Positions 28,478 to 36,947 of a DNA stretch of 64,000 nt are shown in pieces. The translations under genes were made by a program, and so were the position numbers. The notes under the pieces were generated by a model. The model saw nothing but the letters and a program-made list of their open reading frames with translations. It searched no databases and was not told the origin of the DNA. Numbering within the stretch: the first letter of the stretch is position 1; every line of letters begins with the position of its first letter. The stretch covers positions 434,001 to 498,000 of the forward strand of contig CAWGSP010000001.1 in assembly GCA_963825335.1 (NCBI GenBank). Reading direction: 5' to 3'. The DNA is from Methanobacterium_B sp963825335. Lineage in GTDB: Archaea; Methanobacteriota; Methanobacteria; Methanobacteriales; Methanobacteriaceae.

Positions 28478-28708
28478 ATGAATGGACAATTATTTGAGGA
28501 TATAAGTAATTTAAATGGTAACATAGTAGAATTAGAACTTGTCAATGCTAATTATGAAAAGGGTAAATTGGTATCCATCCAGAATGGTATGATTTTAATT
28601 GAAAATGAATGCGGGTCTATTAATTTATTCCCATTCTCTGCAATCATAAGGATAAGCATTCTGAACTTACCTTTTCAGGAAAATCCGGGACTAAAATTGA
28701 CAACATAA
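28478..28708 (+). CDS. Sm-like small protein
   Basis: 76 residues with a five-strand pattern: LNGNIVELELVNANYEKGKL, then VSIQNGMILIEN, GSINLFPFSAIIRISI. This alternation with a Gly-Lys-Leu turn resembles Sm/Hfq-type folds, although the diagnostic Sm2 motif is not clear. AAGGAG precedes the ATG. If correct, it would be an RNA- or protein-binding oligomer encoded by the island. Low-to-moderate confidence in the fold, higher in the gene. Confidence 0.6.
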   Translation: MNGQLFEDISNLNGNIVELELVNANYEKGKLVSIQNGMILIENECGSINLFPFSAIIRISILNLPFQENPGLKLTT

Positions 28709-28785
28709 GGGACTCCCTGTGCATAGAATTTTTATAAAATATTGTTAGCGTTAAAAGTTAAATTTTATGATAAGAGGTGGATGTA

Positions 28786-29526
28786 ATGGATGACGATGGT
28801 TTTGAACCTAAATGTAAATTATGCAATTGTAAGTTTCAGAATGAAATAGAGGATATGAGGGAAAATAATGGGACTTATGAACAGATAAAAAATTTTCTTG
28901 AACACAATGGGGAAGATATAAGTTTAATGGCAATATCTAGACATTTTAATAAACATTATCCTACTAAAAAAGAGCAAATTGAAGGGAAGAAGCTCCAAAA
29001 CCAGAAGAAGCAAGAAAATAATAAAAAAATTATCCTAAAAACAGTTGCATCATTCCCATATTTGAAAGAATTATTTAGTAAAGAAGTTTATTGGGAAACA
29101 AAGCTTGAAAAGGAATCTAGAATCAATAAATCAGAAGAATGTCTTCCTAAAACATTTAAAGATGTTTTTTTATATGATTATGGTTATTGTACTAGTGGAT
29201 ACAAATTTTGTGAAAATGTGCCTAAAATGCAAGTCTATTGTGTTTCTGACGCTTTATTTAAATTAGATATGGAATTATCCCAAAATCCTGATAAAAATTC
29301 AAATTTAAAACTCAATTTAGTTGAAAAGCAGACAAAATGTGCTAATTGTGTTGCATTCTATAATGATTGCTTTAATGAATTTCTATTATACTCCATGCTA
29401 CAAAGTATATTTGGCAACGAATTAATTGTTGAAGACGTAAAGAGAAGTTTTATAGAGAATTTTGAGTGTGACCATCAAAAAACATATAACTCGTTAATGA
29501 AGTCCTCAAAGAGATCGGAGGCATAA
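28786..29526 (+). CDS. zinc-binding protein with helix-turn-helix-like N-terminus
   Basis: 246 residues from the ATG at 28786, chosen because GAGGTGG lies 5 bases upstream; an in-frame GTG 9 bases earlier overlaps that site. Cysteines C10, C13 and C15 precede a helical pattern ending ISRHFNKHYP, a layout common in virus- or plasmid-borne DNA-binding proteins. A Lys/Gln/Asn-rich linker follows, and further cysteines (CANC, near 185-190) suggest a second metal site. Function unknown; positioned between the replication gene and the integrase. Confidence 0.6.
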   Translation: MDDDGFEPKCKLCNCKFQNEIEDMRENNGTYEQIKNFLEHNGEDISLMAISRHFNKHYPTKKEQIEGKKLQNQKKQENNKKIILKTVASFPYLKELFSKEVYWETKLEKESRINKSEECLPKTFKDVFLYDYGYCTSGYKFCENVPKMQVYCVSDALFKLDMELSQNPDKNSNLKLNLVEKQTKCANCVAFYNDCFNEFLLYSMLQSIFGNELIVEDVKRSFIENFECDHQKTYNSLMKSSKRSEA

Positions 29527-29528
29527 TT

Positions 29529-29720
29529 ATGAGTACCAAATGTATATCTGATACCCAATACGTTTCAACCTACAATTGCAGTTATTGTGGTTCTGTTAAT
29601 ATCCAATACAAAGCTAAAACTGATACTACACTTATGAAAGAGCTATATCCTTTTTTATGTGTCAATTGCTGGACTAAAATGCCAATATTTTTGGGTAATG
29701 ATCTTTATAAAAAAATATAA
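29529..29720 (+). CDS. 63-residue zinc-ribbon protein
   Basis: Two CxxC pairs, C17/C20 and C44/C47, in MSTKCISDTQY...NCSYCGS...FLCVNCWTKMP. It starts 2 bases after the preceding gene's stop and ends where the convergent integrase gene ends. Small zinc ribbons of this type are common on archaeal mobile elements. Function unknown. Confidence 0.6.
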   Translation: MSTKCISDTQYVSTYNCSYCGSVNIQYKAKTDTTLMKELYPFLCVNCWTKMPIFLGNDLYKKI

Positions 29721-30956
29721 TTATTCATTTTTGATGTAACGTATTGCATCAATTTCTCTTTGTAGTTTTTCAAACAGTTCGTTTTTTTCCTTATTCTCCA
29801 TTTTAAGCTCACTTAATTGTTTTTTTACCTCAATAAACTCTTGACTTTCTATAGTTTTAACTTCTATATCCATTATGGATAGGTCTTCTATACAAGTAAT
29901 ATATTGTTCTTTTAATTTATTGATATTAGTTTTAAAATATGCTGATGTTGTTTTATCAATAGAATGAGCTAAAAACCAGTCTATAGTTAATTGTGGAAGT
30001 CCATTATGATATAAAACATTTGTAAAATATTTACGACCAACGGCATGGCTTCTAAACTTTATTTGTCTATCTGGTTTTCCAAATCCACATTTTTCATTTA
30101 ACCTTTTTAAATATTGAAATAAACCTTTGTCTCCAAGAGCCTCTGTTTGTGAATTAGATCCACGAAACAAAGGAGTTTTATAATATCTAGGAGGTTCTGA
30201 TTTAAGATAATCTAATAAAGCATCTAAACTTTCAGGTGTACTAAATGTAATAAATGGTTTGTTAGTTTTTATTCGAGTAATTTGCCAAACTGGAATAATT
30301 AGTGGATCTTCTTCTTTCCTTTTATCTATTAACTCTACAAGATTATCTATACCAACATATCTATTTTTAGGAAGCTTAATATATTCTTTTAAGCTGTTTA
30401 AGAAATCAGCATATTTAAGAGATAATAACTCACTAGCACCCATTCCTGATGAGGATAAAAGTAGTATTATTGCTTTGTATTTAATACTAGAATATTTTAA
30501 TGCTACCCTAATTTCTTCTTTGGATGGAACATCTTCAATAGTTTCCTCTCTACCATTATCTTTGATAATTATTTTTGGTAGTTCAATATCGAATTCATTA
30601 TAAAAAACCCTTACAGGTACCATCATAGATTTTACAGTCCATGTTGAATATTCTTTCGATTCTAAGTAAGCTTTAAAATCTAATAAGTAACTTTTTATCT
30701 TTCGTCGTCGCATTCGTACACGTTCTTCCTCTTCATCTTCAGCCTCTTCTATCCATTCAGTTGGAGTTTTATTGATAAACTCTCCATAAACTTTAAATGC
30801 ATATAAATATCTGAGACAAGTACTGTCTGCTAAATTTCTGTTCTGTAAGAATTGTTGAACTAATTGATTCTTCTTTTGAATCCATATTACAATTCTAATA
30901 AAAGTAGTATATTTATCTTTGTAAAATATCCAAAAAAAAGTTAGGTAAGTAAACAA
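29721..30956 (-). CDS. tyrosine recombinase / integrase of the island
   Basis: Site-specific recombinase of up to 411 residues. The N-terminal SAM-like domain (about 28-125) is followed by the catalytic domain with SSSGMGASELLSL (171-180; the position that is Arg I in most family members reads Gly), RSHAVGRKYF (H304, R308), LAHSIDKTT (H331) and the nucleophile Y340 in SAYF. A C-terminal coiled tail follows. The start is unclear: the longest frame begins at TTG with no ribosome site, and no ATG is in frame before residue ~110. The gene abuts ynfA (6 bp), so it probably marks the right island border. Confidence 0.8.
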   Translation of the reverse strand: MFTYLTFFWIFYKDKYTTFIRIVIWIQKKNQLVQQFLQNRNLADSTCLRYLYAFKVYGEFINKTPTEWIEEAEDEEEERVRMRRRKIKSYLLDFKAYLESKEYSTWTVKSMMVPVRVFYNEFDIELPKIIIKDNGREETIEDVPSKEEIRVALKYSSIKYKAIILLLSSSGMGASELLSLKYADFLNSLKEYIKLPKNRYVGIDNLVELIDKRKEEDPLIIPVWQITRIKTNKPFITFSTPESLDALLDYLKSEPPRYYKTPLFRGSNSQTEALGDKGLFQYLKRLNEKCGFGKPDRQIKFRSHAVGRKYFTNVLYHNGLPQLTIDWFLAHSIDKTTSAYFKTNINKLKEQYITCIEDLSIMDIEVKTIESQEFIEVKKQLSELKMENKEKNELFEKLQREIDAIRYIKNE

Positions 30957-30962
30957 AATAGT

Positions 30963-31292
30963 TTAATTCCTTGGCCAGTACATGATGACAGCAACACCAA
31001 TCATTACTATACCTGCACCTATTATCTCGAATCTGTCTGGAGTTATTTTGTCTATTTGCCAACCCCACAACAATGCCAGGATAATGAATATACCGCCGTA
31101 TGCAGCGTATACCCTCCCGAAGTTTGAAGGTTGTAGTGTAGGAATGACTCCATAACACACCAAAATTACGGCACCGATAACCGCAAACTCCCATCCCCTA
31201 CCCTCTCTCAACCAGAGCCAAATTAGGTAACCGCCACCTATTTCGAAGAGCCCAGCTAACACAAAGAAGAAAATTGATTTCAGATAATCCAT
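30963..31292 (-). CDS. ynfA: YnfA/UPF0060 family membrane protein
   Basis: 109-residue protein with four membrane helices, starting MDYLKSIFFFVLAGLFEIGG and containing the family stretches GGYLIWLWLREG, YAAYGGIFI and PDRFEIIGAGI. Distant to small multidrug resistance (SMR) transporters; real substrate uncertain. The C-terminus ends 6 bp from the integrase frame. This looks like a core gene next to the island insertion point. Confidence 0.9.
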   Translation of the reverse strand: MDYLKSIFFFVLAGLFEIGGGYLIWLWLREGRGWEFAVIGAVILVCYGVIPTLQPSNFGRVYAAYGGIFIILALLWGWQIDKITPDRFEIIGAGIVMIGVAVIMYWPRN

Positions 31293-31523
31293 TTATAATC
31301 TCCAAAGATACATTTAATTAGATATTGTTTGGATTTAATTTATTCATAGCTACAAGAAAACTAGGATATATACCCATAACAAAGATCTATTAACACCTTT
31401 GAACTTGATCCATCCAGGTTTCACAGAACCAGAGAAAATTTGAAAGGTTTTGCTATCTAAAAAAAATTAAAAAATTATATTTTTATTATGCCAATTTGCT
31501 GGTCATTACATTTTTTTAATTTA

Positions 31524-32171
31524 TCATTTGAGTTTAAACTTCTTATCATATTCTTCGATGATAGATTTTTCTTTCTCGGGTTTATTTTTAGATTTTTCAG
31601 GTTTTGTGGTTGTTCTATTTTTAAATTCTATATCATCACCCTCAATCATCCTGTTAATCATGTTTTCCACTTCACCCGGATTCGGAATGTCTTCCAGAAT
31701 CAGACTCGTTCTGTCATGACCTCCAAATATTTCGATGTCTCCAGAATATGAAATTCTTTCCATGACGCTCTGTGTAACAATAATATCTTGAATTTTATTA
31801 TAATGCATGTAAACACTCTCTGTCCTTAATACACCCATTTTAATCAGTACTCTTTGGTTGGTGAGTACGTATTTTTTAGCTCTCCAAGAGATTACATTCC
31901 AGATTATCCATAAAAAAATCAGAATAACTAGGATGATTATTCCATAAGTTACTCCTTCAACAACAGGAACATTTGCTATACTGCTGACATTTCCCTGTAT
32001 AACCATTGCATAGTTGATTATGGCCCTGAAAAAATATAATAGAAGTATTATAATTATGATTTTTATTATTGCAGAATTCAATTTAACAATAAATCTTGGT
32101 CTGGTTTCGAATAAAACCCTTTCTCCGATATGTGAACTTCGATTATTTATACCCATCATGATGATCATCAT
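31524..32171 (-). CDS. bacterial PH-domain (DUF304-like) membrane protein
   Basis: 215 residues. Two membrane helices (about 33-55 and 74-96) are followed by a bPH2-like domain: KKYVLTNQRVLIKMGVL and the conserved NKIQDIIVTQSVMERI, GDIEIFGG. The C-terminal tail is Lys/Glu-rich. Several ATG codons lie near the N-terminus, so the start could be up to 18 bases later. Role unknown; such proteins are membrane-associated in bacteria and archaea. Confidence 0.8.
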   Translation of the reverse strand: MMIIMMGINNRSSHIGERVLFETRPRFIVKLNSAIIKIIIIILLLYFFRAIINYAMVIQGNVSSIANVPVVEGVTYGIIILVILIFLWIIWNVISWRAKKYVLTNQRVLIKMGVLRTESVYMHYNKIQDIIVTQSVMERISYSGDIEIFGGHDRTSLILEDIPNPGEVENMINRMIEGDDIEFKNRTTTKPEKSKNKPEKEKSIIEEYDKKFKLK

Positions 32172-32226
32172 TCTATTTGTCTTGATAATCTAAATATTTT
32201 ATGTAGTATTAACAGATAAGCATTCA

Positions 32227-33024
32227 ATGAAATCAAAAAGCATAAAAACTGATCGCATAAAAATTAAGGAAACCCATTTAACACTGAAAACAGACCTTAT
32301 TGAACATGGCCTACCCAAATTCATAGTGAAATTACGTTTAGGATTAATAAATTATATAAGAATGAATCCCGATTTTTTAACAAGTTATGAACCTGTTATT
32401 GTCGAATCTAGTCATATAGAATCTTCAAACACATACGATTCTGATATAAATACTGCTTATAATGAACCTCCATTAATAGTCAGGTTAATGGCTCGAGCAG
32501 GAAGAATAGCCGATGTTGGGCCAATGGCTGCTGTTGCGGGTGCAATATCCGAGATTTCCATGGGCTTTCTAGTAAATAAAGGGGCCAAATATGTTATTAT
32601 AGATAATGGAGGTGATGTGGCCCTTAAAACAGATCGAGATGTTATTTTTGGACTTTATGCTGGAGAATCATCATTATCAGGAGAATTGGGATTTAAAATA
32701 AAATATAAAAATACACCCATGGGGGTTTGCACTTCTTCAGGTACTGTTGGACATTCTATAAGCTTTGGCCGTGCTGATTCTGTCACGGTTTTTGCAGATG
32801 AGGCAAGCATTGCCGATGCTCTTGCTACATCGATTGGAAACAATGCAGTAGGAGAACAGAACCATGATGCAGTTCAGAATTCAATTGAATGGGCTGAAGA
32901 GTTCAAGGGATCCATGAGGGGCGTGCTGGTTGTTGTTGGAGAATCGGCTGGAACATTAGGAAAAATTCCGAAGTTGGTCCATACAGATAAAAAAATAGTT
33001 TTAGGGGATCTTTTTGAAATATAA
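32227..33024 (+). CDS. UPF0280 family protein
   Basis: 265-residue protein of the archaeal UPF0280 family (ApbE-like fold), recognised by RAGRIADVGPMAAVAGAISE, GAKYVIIDNGGDVAL and CTSSGTVGHSISFGRAD. The function is not established. No clear ribosome site precedes the ATG, which is close to the likely transcription start, so it may be leaderless. Divergent from the PH-domain gene and convergent with moeA, with a strong hairpin between them. Confidence 0.88.
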   Translation: MKSKSIKTDRIKIKETHLTLKTDLIEHGLPKFIVKLRLGLINYIRMNPDFLTSYEPVIVESSHIESSNTYDSDINTAYNEPPLIVRLMARAGRIADVGPMAAVAGAISEISMGFLVNKGAKYVIIDNGGDVALKTDRDVIFGLYAGESSLSGELGFKIKYKNTPMGVCTSSGTVGHSISFGRADSVTVFADEASIADALATSIGNNAVGEQNHDAVQNSIEWAEEFKGSMRGVLVVVGESAGTLGKIPKLVHTDKKIVLGDLFEI

Positions 33025-33049
33025 AAATTTTATAACAGAAAAAATAAAA

Positions 33050-33069
33050 TTGGAATGGGCGCATTCCAA
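33050..33069. terminator. hairpin between convergent UPF0280 and moeA genes
   Basis: Perfect 8-bp stem TTGGAATG / CATTCCAA with a GGCG loop, placed between two converging stops (33024 and 33071), with an A-rich left flank. Likely a bidirectional transcript end. Confidence 0.55.
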
Positions 33070-33070
33070 C

Positions 33071-34303
33071 TTACTCTAATGGGAATACATCCACAATATC
33101 ACCTTTATCTAATATTTCAACATTTTTTGGAATCCTTATAAATCCATCTGCAGCAGCAAGGGAGGCTATGGCACCTGAATCCTTTAATATTGGGACAGCA
33201 TTTTTTCCTTCGATCTTCACGAGCAAATAATGATTTCTTCCTCTTGCTGGACGGTATCTACGCGAAATTTTCAGTCTTAAAAATTTTTTTTCCTCAAAAG
33301 TGATCGGTGCTTCAATACCTGCCATTTCTTTCAATAATGACTCAACAAAGATGTGAAAAATCATTACGGCTGCAACAGGAAATCCTGGAAGACCGAATAG
33401 ATACTTATATTTCTTACCATTTTTGATCCTCCCAATTATTGTGGGTTTACCGGGTTTGATGGATACTCCATGGACAAGTACTTCACCAATATCGTCTAAA
33501 ACCGCCCTTAGAACATCCCCAGTTCCTGCTGAAGTACCTCCAGATGTTATTATCAGATCAACATCTTTGAGTTCGTTTATTTTTTCTTTTAGGGCATTGT
33601 AATCGTCTTTAATAATTTCTATATCTACTGGTATACATCCGCACGACTTCACAGCACTCGAAATTGTATAAGAGTTAACATCATAAATTTTTCCATAGAT
33701 CAATTTTTCATCATGATTTATTATTTCGTTTCCAGTTGATATGACGGCTATCTTTGGTTTTTGAAATACGCAGACATTTTTCGCCCCAATAGCACTCAAT
33801 ACTCCTATTTTATCGGGTGTGATCTTGGTACCTTTGGAAAGTACTTGCTCACCAGCCATAATATCTGAGCCTTCCTTTGCAATGTTCTGTCCAATAGCTA
33901 CACTTTCATATATCAATATTTCATCGTTTTTGCGTTCAGTCAGCTCAACCATCACCACACCGTTACTTTCTTCGGGTAAGGGCGCTCCTGTTGAAATATC
34001 TGTACACCATCCTTTTACTAGAGTATTTTTTGGAACATCTCCCGCCCCAACAACTTCTAAAAGCTTTAAATGGGCAGGATTATCTTCAGATGCGTTAAAG
34101 GTATCTTCTGCAATCACAGCGTACCCATCCATAGATGCTCTTCTAAATGGTGGGAGATTTATGGTTGCTTTAACATCTGCCGCAAGAACACGCCCTAAGG
34201 ATTCTTCTAATGTTACATTTTCAGTCCTTCTTTCAATTGGAATATCTTTAATAATCTTTTTTACGTCATTTGGATCCGTTATATTAAGAAATTCTCGTCC
34301 CAT
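33071..34303 (-). CDS. moeA: molybdopterin molybdenumtransferase MoeA
   Basis: Inserts molybdenum (or tungsten) into adenylated molybdopterin, needed here for formylmethanofuran dehydrogenase. The 410-residue protein has the N-terminal LPPFRRASMDGYAV block, the middle GTSAGTGDVLR and KPGKPT region, and the C-terminal domain IV (YRPARGRNHYLLVKIEG). I choose ATG at 34303 over a GTG 9 bases earlier because GTGAT lies at ribosome-site distance. Intact; family assignment secure. Confidence 0.92.
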   Translation of the reverse strand: MGREFLNITDPNDVKKIIKDIPIERRTENVTLEESLGRVLAADVKATINLPPFRRASMDGYAVIAEDTFNASEDNPAHLKLLEVVGAGDVPKNTLVKGWCTDISTGAPLPEESNGVVMVELTERKNDEILIYESVAIGQNIAKEGSDIMAGEQVLSKGTKITPDKIGVLSAIGAKNVCVFQKPKIAVISTGNEIINHDEKLIYGKIYDVNSYTISSAVKSCGCIPVDIEIIKDDYNALKEKINELKDVDLIITSGGTSAGTGDVLRAVLDDIGEVLVHGVSIKPGKPTIIGRIKNGKKYKYLFGLPGFPVAAVMIFHIFVESLLKEMAGIEAPITFEEKKFLRLKISRRYRPARGRNHYLLVKIEGKNAVPILKDSGAIASLAAADGFIRIPKNVEILDKGDIVDVFPLE

Positions 34304-34936
34304 AGTTATCACATTCTAAATCTTGAATCTAAAACTTTACATTAAAAATATGTTGAAGTTTAGTCTTATACTTGTGTAATAAAAAATGTACCTTTGATGA
34401 TTACTTTTCAAATGCTCTTACTAAAATTAAATATACCAAGCGATCGAATAGTATTCTACTCAAAGGGAGGTTAGTGTAAATATAATAATGAGATATTAGG
34501 ATAATAAATATGTACTGTATTATCAAAATACCAAGGCCAACTATTTATTTGTGCAAATAGGTATCGTCATATGTATATATTTGGGACCAATTGATCTGAT
34601 AAACTGAAAACTAATTTAAGATCATGGAAAATATCATTAAAGATTAATACATTGTATTTCCAATCTTAATACAATTAAAATATCTGTGTATGTTTAATAT
34701 AAACAGTTTACAGACATTTTTCAGTTAGTTTTCATAAATGGTTATGATCTGATAAATGCTCTTTTTTATATACCCCAAAACACTATATAAATAGGAAGAT
34801 TAAATGATCTGATGAAATATATAATACTTAATATATTATTATTATTATTAAAAATGTTTTGTTTACCAAATGAAAACAAATTTTACGATATTTCATTGGG
34901 TGATCATGATTACTTCAGAGTGAAGGAGGAGAGTAT
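34304..34936. other. 0.6-kb AT-rich region upstream of aIF1A
   Basis: No gene seen. Contains TATA-like TATATAAAT at about 34784-34792, roughly 145 bases before the aIF1A start, and several T-runs. Two TGATGA-like boxes are present, but they do not form a convincing C/D guide RNA. Confidence 0.4.
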
Positions 34937-35242
34937 TTGAAAAGAGGACAAAATCAGGGCCCACAGGAAATGAGGAGAGTGAGATCACCTAGGCGAGGTG
35001 AAATACCAGGGGTTGTCGAGCAGATACTCGGCCATGGAAAACTCAGGGTTAGATGTGCAGACAACAAAACAAGGCTTTCAAGAATTCCGGGTAAGATGAA
35101 GAAAAGAATATGGATAAGAGAGGGTGATGTGGTTTTAGTTAAACCATGGGATTTCCAAAGCGATGAAAAAGCAGATGTTATATGGAGATATACTCGAACT
35201 GAAGCTAACTGGCTCGAAAGAAGAGGTTATCTGAAACTCTAA
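34937..35242 (+). CDS. translation initiation factor aIF1A
   Basis: 101-residue archaeal homologue of eIF1A with the S1/OB fold: RSPRRGEIPGVVEQILGHGK, RVRCADNKTRLSRIPGKMKK and VLVKPWDFQ. It helps scanning and decoding on the 30S subunit. The start is TTG, decided by GGAGGAG eight bases upstream and by family N-termini. It opens a translation/ribosome gene set with Rio1 and the Dim2-like KH gene downstream. Confidence 0.95.
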   Translation: MKRGQNQGPQEMRRVRSPRRGEIPGVVEQILGHGKLRVRCADNKTRLSRIPGKMKKRIWIREGDVVLVKPWDFQSDEKADVIWRYTRTEANWLERRGYLKL

Positions 35243-35442
35243 ATAAAGTTAACTGTTATATTTACAAAATTCAAAATGGTTAGTATTTAACAGCTGGTAA
35301 CTATCAAACCAGACTGTTCATAATCCATACTATTTTAATATTTCAACCCTTTCAAAGGGAATTTTTGAATTATCTTAATCTAACTTTGTAATTGAGTTAA
35401 AAATTTTTTAGCCATTTAATTTTATGTTATTGGGGAAGTTTA

Positions 35443-36213
35443 ATGAGTTCACAAGTATCAAAAGCAGACAGCGAACTGAGAAAAATTTTATCCGAAAAAC
35501 GGTTAAAAGGTGATGAAGACCGAAATGTCGGAAGCGAAGTTTTTGACAGACTGACACTTCAAACACTCTACAAACTTGCTAAAATGGGTTATATAAACCA
35601 ATTACAAGGAGCCATTAGTACGGGTAAAGAGGCTAATGTTTTTAAAGGAATCGATGATGAAGGAAATTTTGTTGCTGTTAAAATCTACAGGGTAGGAACC
35701 TCAGATTTCAAGAAAATGCAATATTATATCCAGGGAGATCCCAGATTTAATGTTCGAACTTCTAATAAACGTCAGCTTATTAATACATGGGTTACCAAGG
35801 AATTAAGAAATCTCACGAGGGCTCAAGAAGCCGGCGTTAGAGTTCCAAGGCCATTAATTGCAAAAAACAACGTACTTGTTATGGAATTCATAGGGGATAA
35901 GCTTGGTAATCCAGCACAGCTTCTGAGACACTCAAAAATTACTAATCCAGAACATGTGGCAGAACAGATATTAAAATATGTTAAAATACTTTACAATGAT
36001 GCTAATTTAGTTCATGGTGATCTATCTGGTTATAATATCTTAATAGACAATGGTGAACCAGTTATAATTGACATATCTCAGGGTGTTATGGTTGAACATC
36101 CCATATCAAGGGAGCTTTTAAATAGGGATATAGACAACTTATTTAAAGATTTTAAAAAAATGGGCATTAACATATCCAAAGATGAGATTAAAAGTAAAAT
36201 TATGGATTTATGA
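35443..36213 (+). CDS. rio1: RIO1-type serine protein kinase
   Basis: Atypical protein kinase/ATPase that acts in final 30S maturation. The 256-residue protein has the flexible loop-containing N-lobe (STGKEANVFKGID, VAVKIYRVG), the catalytic loop VHGDLSGYNIL and the metal-binding IIDISQGV. GGGGA lies before the ATG. Its neighbours aIF1A and the KH protein (Dim2/Pno1 type) work in the same pathway, so cotranscription is likely although gaps are 200 and 60 bp. Confidence 0.95.
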   Translation: MSSQVSKADSELRKILSEKRLKGDEDRNVGSEVFDRLTLQTLYKLAKMGYINQLQGAISTGKEANVFKGIDDEGNFVAVKIYRVGTSDFKKMQYYIQGDPRFNVRTSNKRQLINTWVTKELRNLTRAQEAGVRVPRPLIAKNNVLVMEFIGDKLGNPAQLLRHSKITNPEHVAEQILKYVKILYNDANLVHGDLSGYNILIDNGEPVIIDISQGVMVEHPISRELLNRDIDNLFKDFKKMGINISKDEIKSKIMDL

Positions 36214-36273
36214 GGATAGAAAAGTTTATTAAAAAGGATATGAATAATTATTTATATAAATTGAGGTGAAATT

Positions 36274-36852
36274 ATGCCTGATACTGAATACCTCAAGATT
36301 CCCCGTGAAAGAGTCGGGGTTATTATTGGGAAAAACGGCATTACTAAGGATGAAATTGAAAATTTGACTAAAACCAATATTACAGTTGATAGTGAAGCTG
36401 GAAGTATTGCAATATCCCCAACAGAAGAGACCGAAGATCCTTTATCTGTGTGGAAAGCCCGTTATATTGTAAAAGCAATTGGCAGAGGATTTAATCCAGA
36501 AATATCGGTTAAATTAATGGGCGATGAAACTATCTTAGAGATAATAAACCTTCCAGATTATGTTGGAAAATCAAAAAAGGCCATATTAAGACAGAAAGCC
36601 AGGATAATTGGTAAAGATGGCCGAACCAAGGACATAATAACAGATATGACTGGTGTTGATATGTCAATATATGGGAAGACAGTTTCGATTATCGGAGACA
36701 TGGAACAGATACATATTGCTAAAGAAGCCGTAGAAATGATATTAAATGGTGTAAGACATAAAACAGTCTATGCATTCTTAGAAAGAAAGACGCGCGACAT
36801 GAAAATCAGACAATTCCATAGAATTGCAAAGGATGAAAGCGATCTATCCTAA
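36274..36852 (+). CDS. KH-domain RNA-processing protein, Dim2/Pno1 type
   Basis: 192 residues with two KH domains: the first near IPRERVGVIIGKNGITKDEI (residues 9-28), the second with ARIIGKDGRTKDIITDMTG (about 108-127). Matches the archaeal homologue of Pno1/Dim2, which binds the 3' end of 16S rRNA during 30S assembly. GAGGTGA precedes the ATG. Sits directly after rio1, a functional partner. Confidence 0.92.
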   Translation: MPDTEYLKIPRERVGVIIGKNGITKDEIENLTKTNITVDSEAGSIAISPTEETEDPLSVWKARYIVKAIGRGFNPEISVKLMGDETILEIINLPDYVGKSKKAILRQKARIIGKDGRTKDIITDMTGVDMSIYGKTVSIIGDMEQIHIAKEAVEMILNGVRHKTVYAFLERKTRDMKIRQFHRIAKDESDLS

Positions 36853-36947
36853 CCACATCATTTCTACAGAATAATTGAAATCCTATAAAAATTTAATACT
36901 TATTAAATTCATCGATGCAAAATAAATTATAGTTAAGGAGGCTAAGT

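Noticed and set aside
13643..30978. CTTGGCCAG present near 13643 and near 30970 as possible attachment-site repeats
   Set aside because: Only 9 bases match and flanks differ; a chance match is likely. I could not define the island ends.
12673..31000. CRISPR array
   Set aside because: No regular repeats with constant spacing were seen anywhere in the window.
30913..31194. Minus-strand frame overlapping ynfA
   Set aside because: Shadow of the ynfA gene; amino-acid composition is not protein-like.
34321..34936. C/D box guide RNA suggested by TGATGA-like and CTGA-like boxes
   Set aside because: Box spacing and orientation do not form a consistent guide.
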